Assembly: GCA_002439735.1 (NCBI GenBank)
Contig: DJPG01000119.1
Location: 1 to 7,758 of the forward strand
DNA from: Firmicutes bacterium UBA6418
Lineage (GTDB): Bacteria > Bacillota > Clostridia > Peptostreptococcales > Anaerovoracaceae
Length of the DNA: 7,758 nt
Direction: 5' to 3'
The notes beneath the pieces are model-generated. The model was not told the DNA's origin. It ran no database searches and saw only the letters and a program-made list of their open reading frames with translations. The position numbers and the translations under genes were made by a program. Shown piece after piece: positions 6,354 to 7,758 of the stretch (positions are counted from its first letter, which is position 1; every line of letters begins with the position of its first letter).

Positions 6354-7145
6354 TTATTTTGTCCACTTTCGGTTTGCGTATCCGCACTGCTTCAGTCCGC
6401 TCTTTGCGACGAGCTTCCCGTCTTTATCATAGACCAGGACTCTGACCTTGTAGTAGTACATGGTACCTTTCTTACCGACGGTGTTCAGATAGGTCGGTAC
6501 GCTCTTGGTGACAGTAGCCTTATAACCTTTTGCCTTCTTCGTGCTCCGATAGAATTTGTATTTTACGGTATAGCCGTTCTTTTTGAGTTCGGAGAGGTCG
6601 GCCTTGAGCGTAATTTTGATCTTACCGCTCTTGAGTTTGGTGGATCTTGCTTTCAAAGTAAGTTCTTTTACCGCCTTCTGTACATCGAAAGTCGAAGTGC
6701 CGACGGAAGCCTTCATTGTTTCTGCTTCAGTCTTAAGCTCTGCCATCGTCTTTCCTGTCTGAGCTTTCATTTCCTTATCCACAGCCGCTTTTTCCGCTGT
6801 GGAAAGCTTGTCGTACTTTTCAGCAGCATCCAAAATCTTCGTGTAGTTAGCTGCATCCGCTGCTTTAACAACTGCATCGTTTATGGTAAGGTTTTTCTTG
6901 ATAAAGTCCTTTGCGGTTTTTTCAGGAGTGTTCACCGGAGTTACATATCCGCCACCGTCAGAACCTGTAGACTCCGTGGAGTCGTAAATGCGAAGTTCTG
7001 CTTCATCCCACAGGGTTTTTTGAGGCGAAGAAGAGCCATCGTCTGTCGTCTGGATACAATAGATTCGGAAATTTTGCCTATCGTGTGTCGGATTTCGATA
7101 ATCCTTCGTGACGGTAATCGTCCACATAGCATATTCAGATTTATT
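6354..7145 (-). pseudogene. 3' remnant of a surface/secreted protein gene cut by an IS200/IS605-type insertion
   Basis: The last 263 codons of a leftward gene remain, from the insertion point near 7145 to TAA at 6354-6356. Residues 58-73 are a Ser/Thr/Gly-rich linker. Residues 74-148 are a charged helical segment (EKTAKDFIKK...AEKYDKLSTAEKAAVDKEMK). Residues 160-263 form a beta-rich domain rich in Lys and Tyr (KITLKADLSELKK, KYKFYRSTKKAKGYK, YYYKVRVLVYDKDGKLV, ending CGYANRKWTK) that looks like a fibronectin-III-like or C-terminal wall-associated repeat of clostridial surface proteins. No signal peptide or sorting motif remains. The open frame continues upstream into the IS, antisense to the transposase, up to about 7298 with only a TTG start, which I regard as accidental. 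The missing 5' part should lie beyond the right edge. The family is not recognised with certainty. Confidence 0.72.
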
Positions 7146-7167
7146 CGTGGTGGGATGGGGAATACCC

Positions 7168-7181
7168 CGCCGCTTGCGGCG
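7168..7181 (+). repeat. Left-end subterminal hairpin of the IS
   Basis: CGCCG at 7168-7172 pairs with CGGCG at 7177-7181 around the tetraloop CTTG. It lies directly 3' of the gaatacccc motif, the arrangement by which Y1 transposases recognise single-stranded left ends. Confidence 0.55.
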
Positions 7182-7186
7182 TAGTG

Positions 7187-7215
7187 CTCCCGTGATGTAT
7201 AATACATCACGGGAG
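7187..7215 (+). promoter_or_regulatory. 29-base palindrome overlapping the tnpA ribosome binding site and a TATAAT
   Basis: ctcccgtgatgtat (7187-7200) and atacatcacgggag (7202-7215) are exact inverted repeats around a single A. The right arm contains GGGAG of the tnpA Shine-Dalgarno sequence (7211-7216), so in a transcript containing both arms the site would be masked. The palindrome centre also holds TATAAT (7198-7203), with TTGCGG 18 bases upstream (7174-7179), a possible promoter whose transcript would start near 7210 and lack the left arm. Confidence 0.6.
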
Positions 7216-7228
7216 GTGGCTAAAGCGT

Positions 7229-7672
7229 ATGACAGAAAGTAAATATATCCACAATTCGCATAATGTTTCGAATCTTGTTTACCACTTTGTTTGTCCAACG
7301 AAGTATCGTCGCATTGTCATTACAGAAAGTGTTGACGAGAGTATGAAGCAAACATGCGAGGGGATTGAATTAAGGTATGACTGGATAGTATTTCTTGAAG
7401 TCGGTACGGATCAGGATCACGTCCATTTTCTCATTCAGTCTTTACCAAATTATAGCCCTTCTAAGATAATCACAACAGTCAAAAGTATAATAGCAAAGCG
7501 CATGTTTGCTGAACACCCGGAAGTTAAGAAACAGCTTTGGGGTGGACAGTTCTGGAGCGACGGATACTTCGTGGCGACGGTTGGAAATGGAAGAAGTGAA
7601 GCTGCAGTAAGCAATTATGTTCGCAATCAGGGTAAACAAGATGAGTACGAACAGTTAATTTTTAAGCTTTAG
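7229..7672 (+). CDS. tnpA: IS200/IS605 family Y1 transposase TnpA
   Basis: This 147-residue protein is a HUH single-strand transposase. It has the metal-binding HUH pair H64-V-H66 in DQDHVHFLI and the nucleophile Tyr130 in SNYVRNQG near the C terminus. The usual family blocks YHFVCPTKYRR (18-28) and WGGQFWSDGYFVATVG (104-119) are intact. Length is normal for IS200-type TnpA (about 130-155). Such enzymes work as dimers and excise and insert a circular single-stranded intermediate, favouring the lagging strand. The start is the ATG at 7229, with GGGAGG about 12 bases upstream, inside the palindrome. The gene runs opposite to the surface-protein gene it interrupts. All visible catalytic residues are present, so it may still be active. 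Confidence 0.93.
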   Translation: MTESKYIHNSHNVSNLVYHFVCPTKYRRIVITESVDESMKQTCEGIELRYDWIVFLEVGTDQDHVHFLIQSLPNYSPSKIITTVKSIIAKRMFAEHPEVKKQLWGGQFWSDGYFVATVGNGRSEAAVSNYVRNQGKQDEYEQLIFKL

Positions 7673-7696
7673 CCACTTGGGGTGAATACCCCGCTA

Positions 7697-7732
7697 CGCC
7701 GCAGGCGGAGGCGACTGTCCAGTGGACAGTCG
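7697..7732 (+). repeat. Right-end hairpins of the IS
   Basis: Two stems are visible. CGCC at 7697-7700 pairs with GGCG at 7704-7707. cgactgtcc at 7712-7720 pairs perfectly with ggacagtcg at 7724-7732 around the loop agt. The second, with nine pairs directly after tnpA, may act as a transcription stop as well as a transposase recognition structure. A further short inverted repeat (gggc/gccc, 7734-7744) follows. Confidence 0.6.
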
Positions 7733-7758
7733 AGGGCTCTGCCCCGGGGTAGTTTATT

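Larger units (their letters stand above)
7146..7758 (+). mobile_element. IS200/IS605-type insertion sequence (right end at or near the window edge)
   Basis: The element comprises a left end with hairpins, one Y1-transposase gene and a hairpin-rich right end. An 11-base motif gaataccccgc occurs at 7160-7170 and again at 7684-7694, each just 5' of a GC-rich hairpin, as guide sequences are in this family. The flanking TTTATT at 7140-7145 recurs at 7753-7758, where cleavage at the right end would be expected; the guide bases AATA can pair with TATT. This family leaves no target duplication, so the boundaries are inferred from motif logic and from the point where the interrupted surface gene begins. 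No tnpB is seen between tnpA and the right end, so this is an IS200-like single-gene element. Confidence 0.72.

Noticed and set aside
7146..7298. Chimeric N-terminus for the surface-protein remnant starting from a TTG at 7298
   Set aside because: It is antisense to conserved tnpA codons, has no signal peptide or ribosome binding site, and is best seen as an accidental open frame.

Overview
The window looks like a chromosome segment of a low-to-mid GC Gram-positive anaerobe, most likely a Clostridia member (an Eubacteriales Family XIII / Anaerovoracaceae-type genome would fit, but this is a guess). Support comes from a sortase-anchored wall protein, a lipobox lipoprotein, strong GGAGG-type ribosome binding sites, a HPK10-type (AgrC-like) histidine kinase with a LytTR response regulator, and a CofE-like protein of the kind found in F420-lacking Firmicutes. 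No rRNA, tRNA or CRISPR array was seen.

Layout. (1) Positions 1-285 hold the 3' end of a cell-wall-anchored surface protein with a VPKTG sorting signal, closed by a strong terminator. (2) A leftward two-gene operon (2493 to 553) encodes a YtcJ-type amidohydrolase that appears to have lost most of its metal-binding histidines, followed after 24 bases by a DUF4430-type lipoprotein. (3) Divergent from it, with closely packed back-to-back extended -10 promoters, is a 396-residue CofE-like (F420-0:glutamate ligase family) protein at 2674-3864. (4) A tightly coupled rightward operon, 3982-6238, has three genes joined by two ATGA overlaps. A polytopic membrane protein carries the histidine-kinase H-box. 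A second single-pass membrane protein carries the GHKL ATPase. A LytTR response regulator carries a 9-G homopolymer near its 5' end. (5) A bidirectional terminator separates this operon from a leftward surface-protein remnant (7145 to 6354), whose 5' part was cut off by an IS200/IS605-type element (about 7146 to the window end) with a Y1 transposase, subterminal hairpins and matching end motifs.

The most interesting unit is the three-gene regulatory operon. The phospho-acceptor histidine and the ATP-binding domain of what is normally one AgrC-like kinase lie in two separate membrane proteins, so signalling would need the two chains to act in trans. The poly-G tract in the partner regulator offers a plausible on/off switch by slippage. 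Next in interest are the probable pseudo-amidohydrolase co-transcribed with a DUF4430 lipoprotein, and the IS end structure, in which a promoter-like TATAAT lies at the centre of a palindrome that also buries the transposase ribosome binding site.
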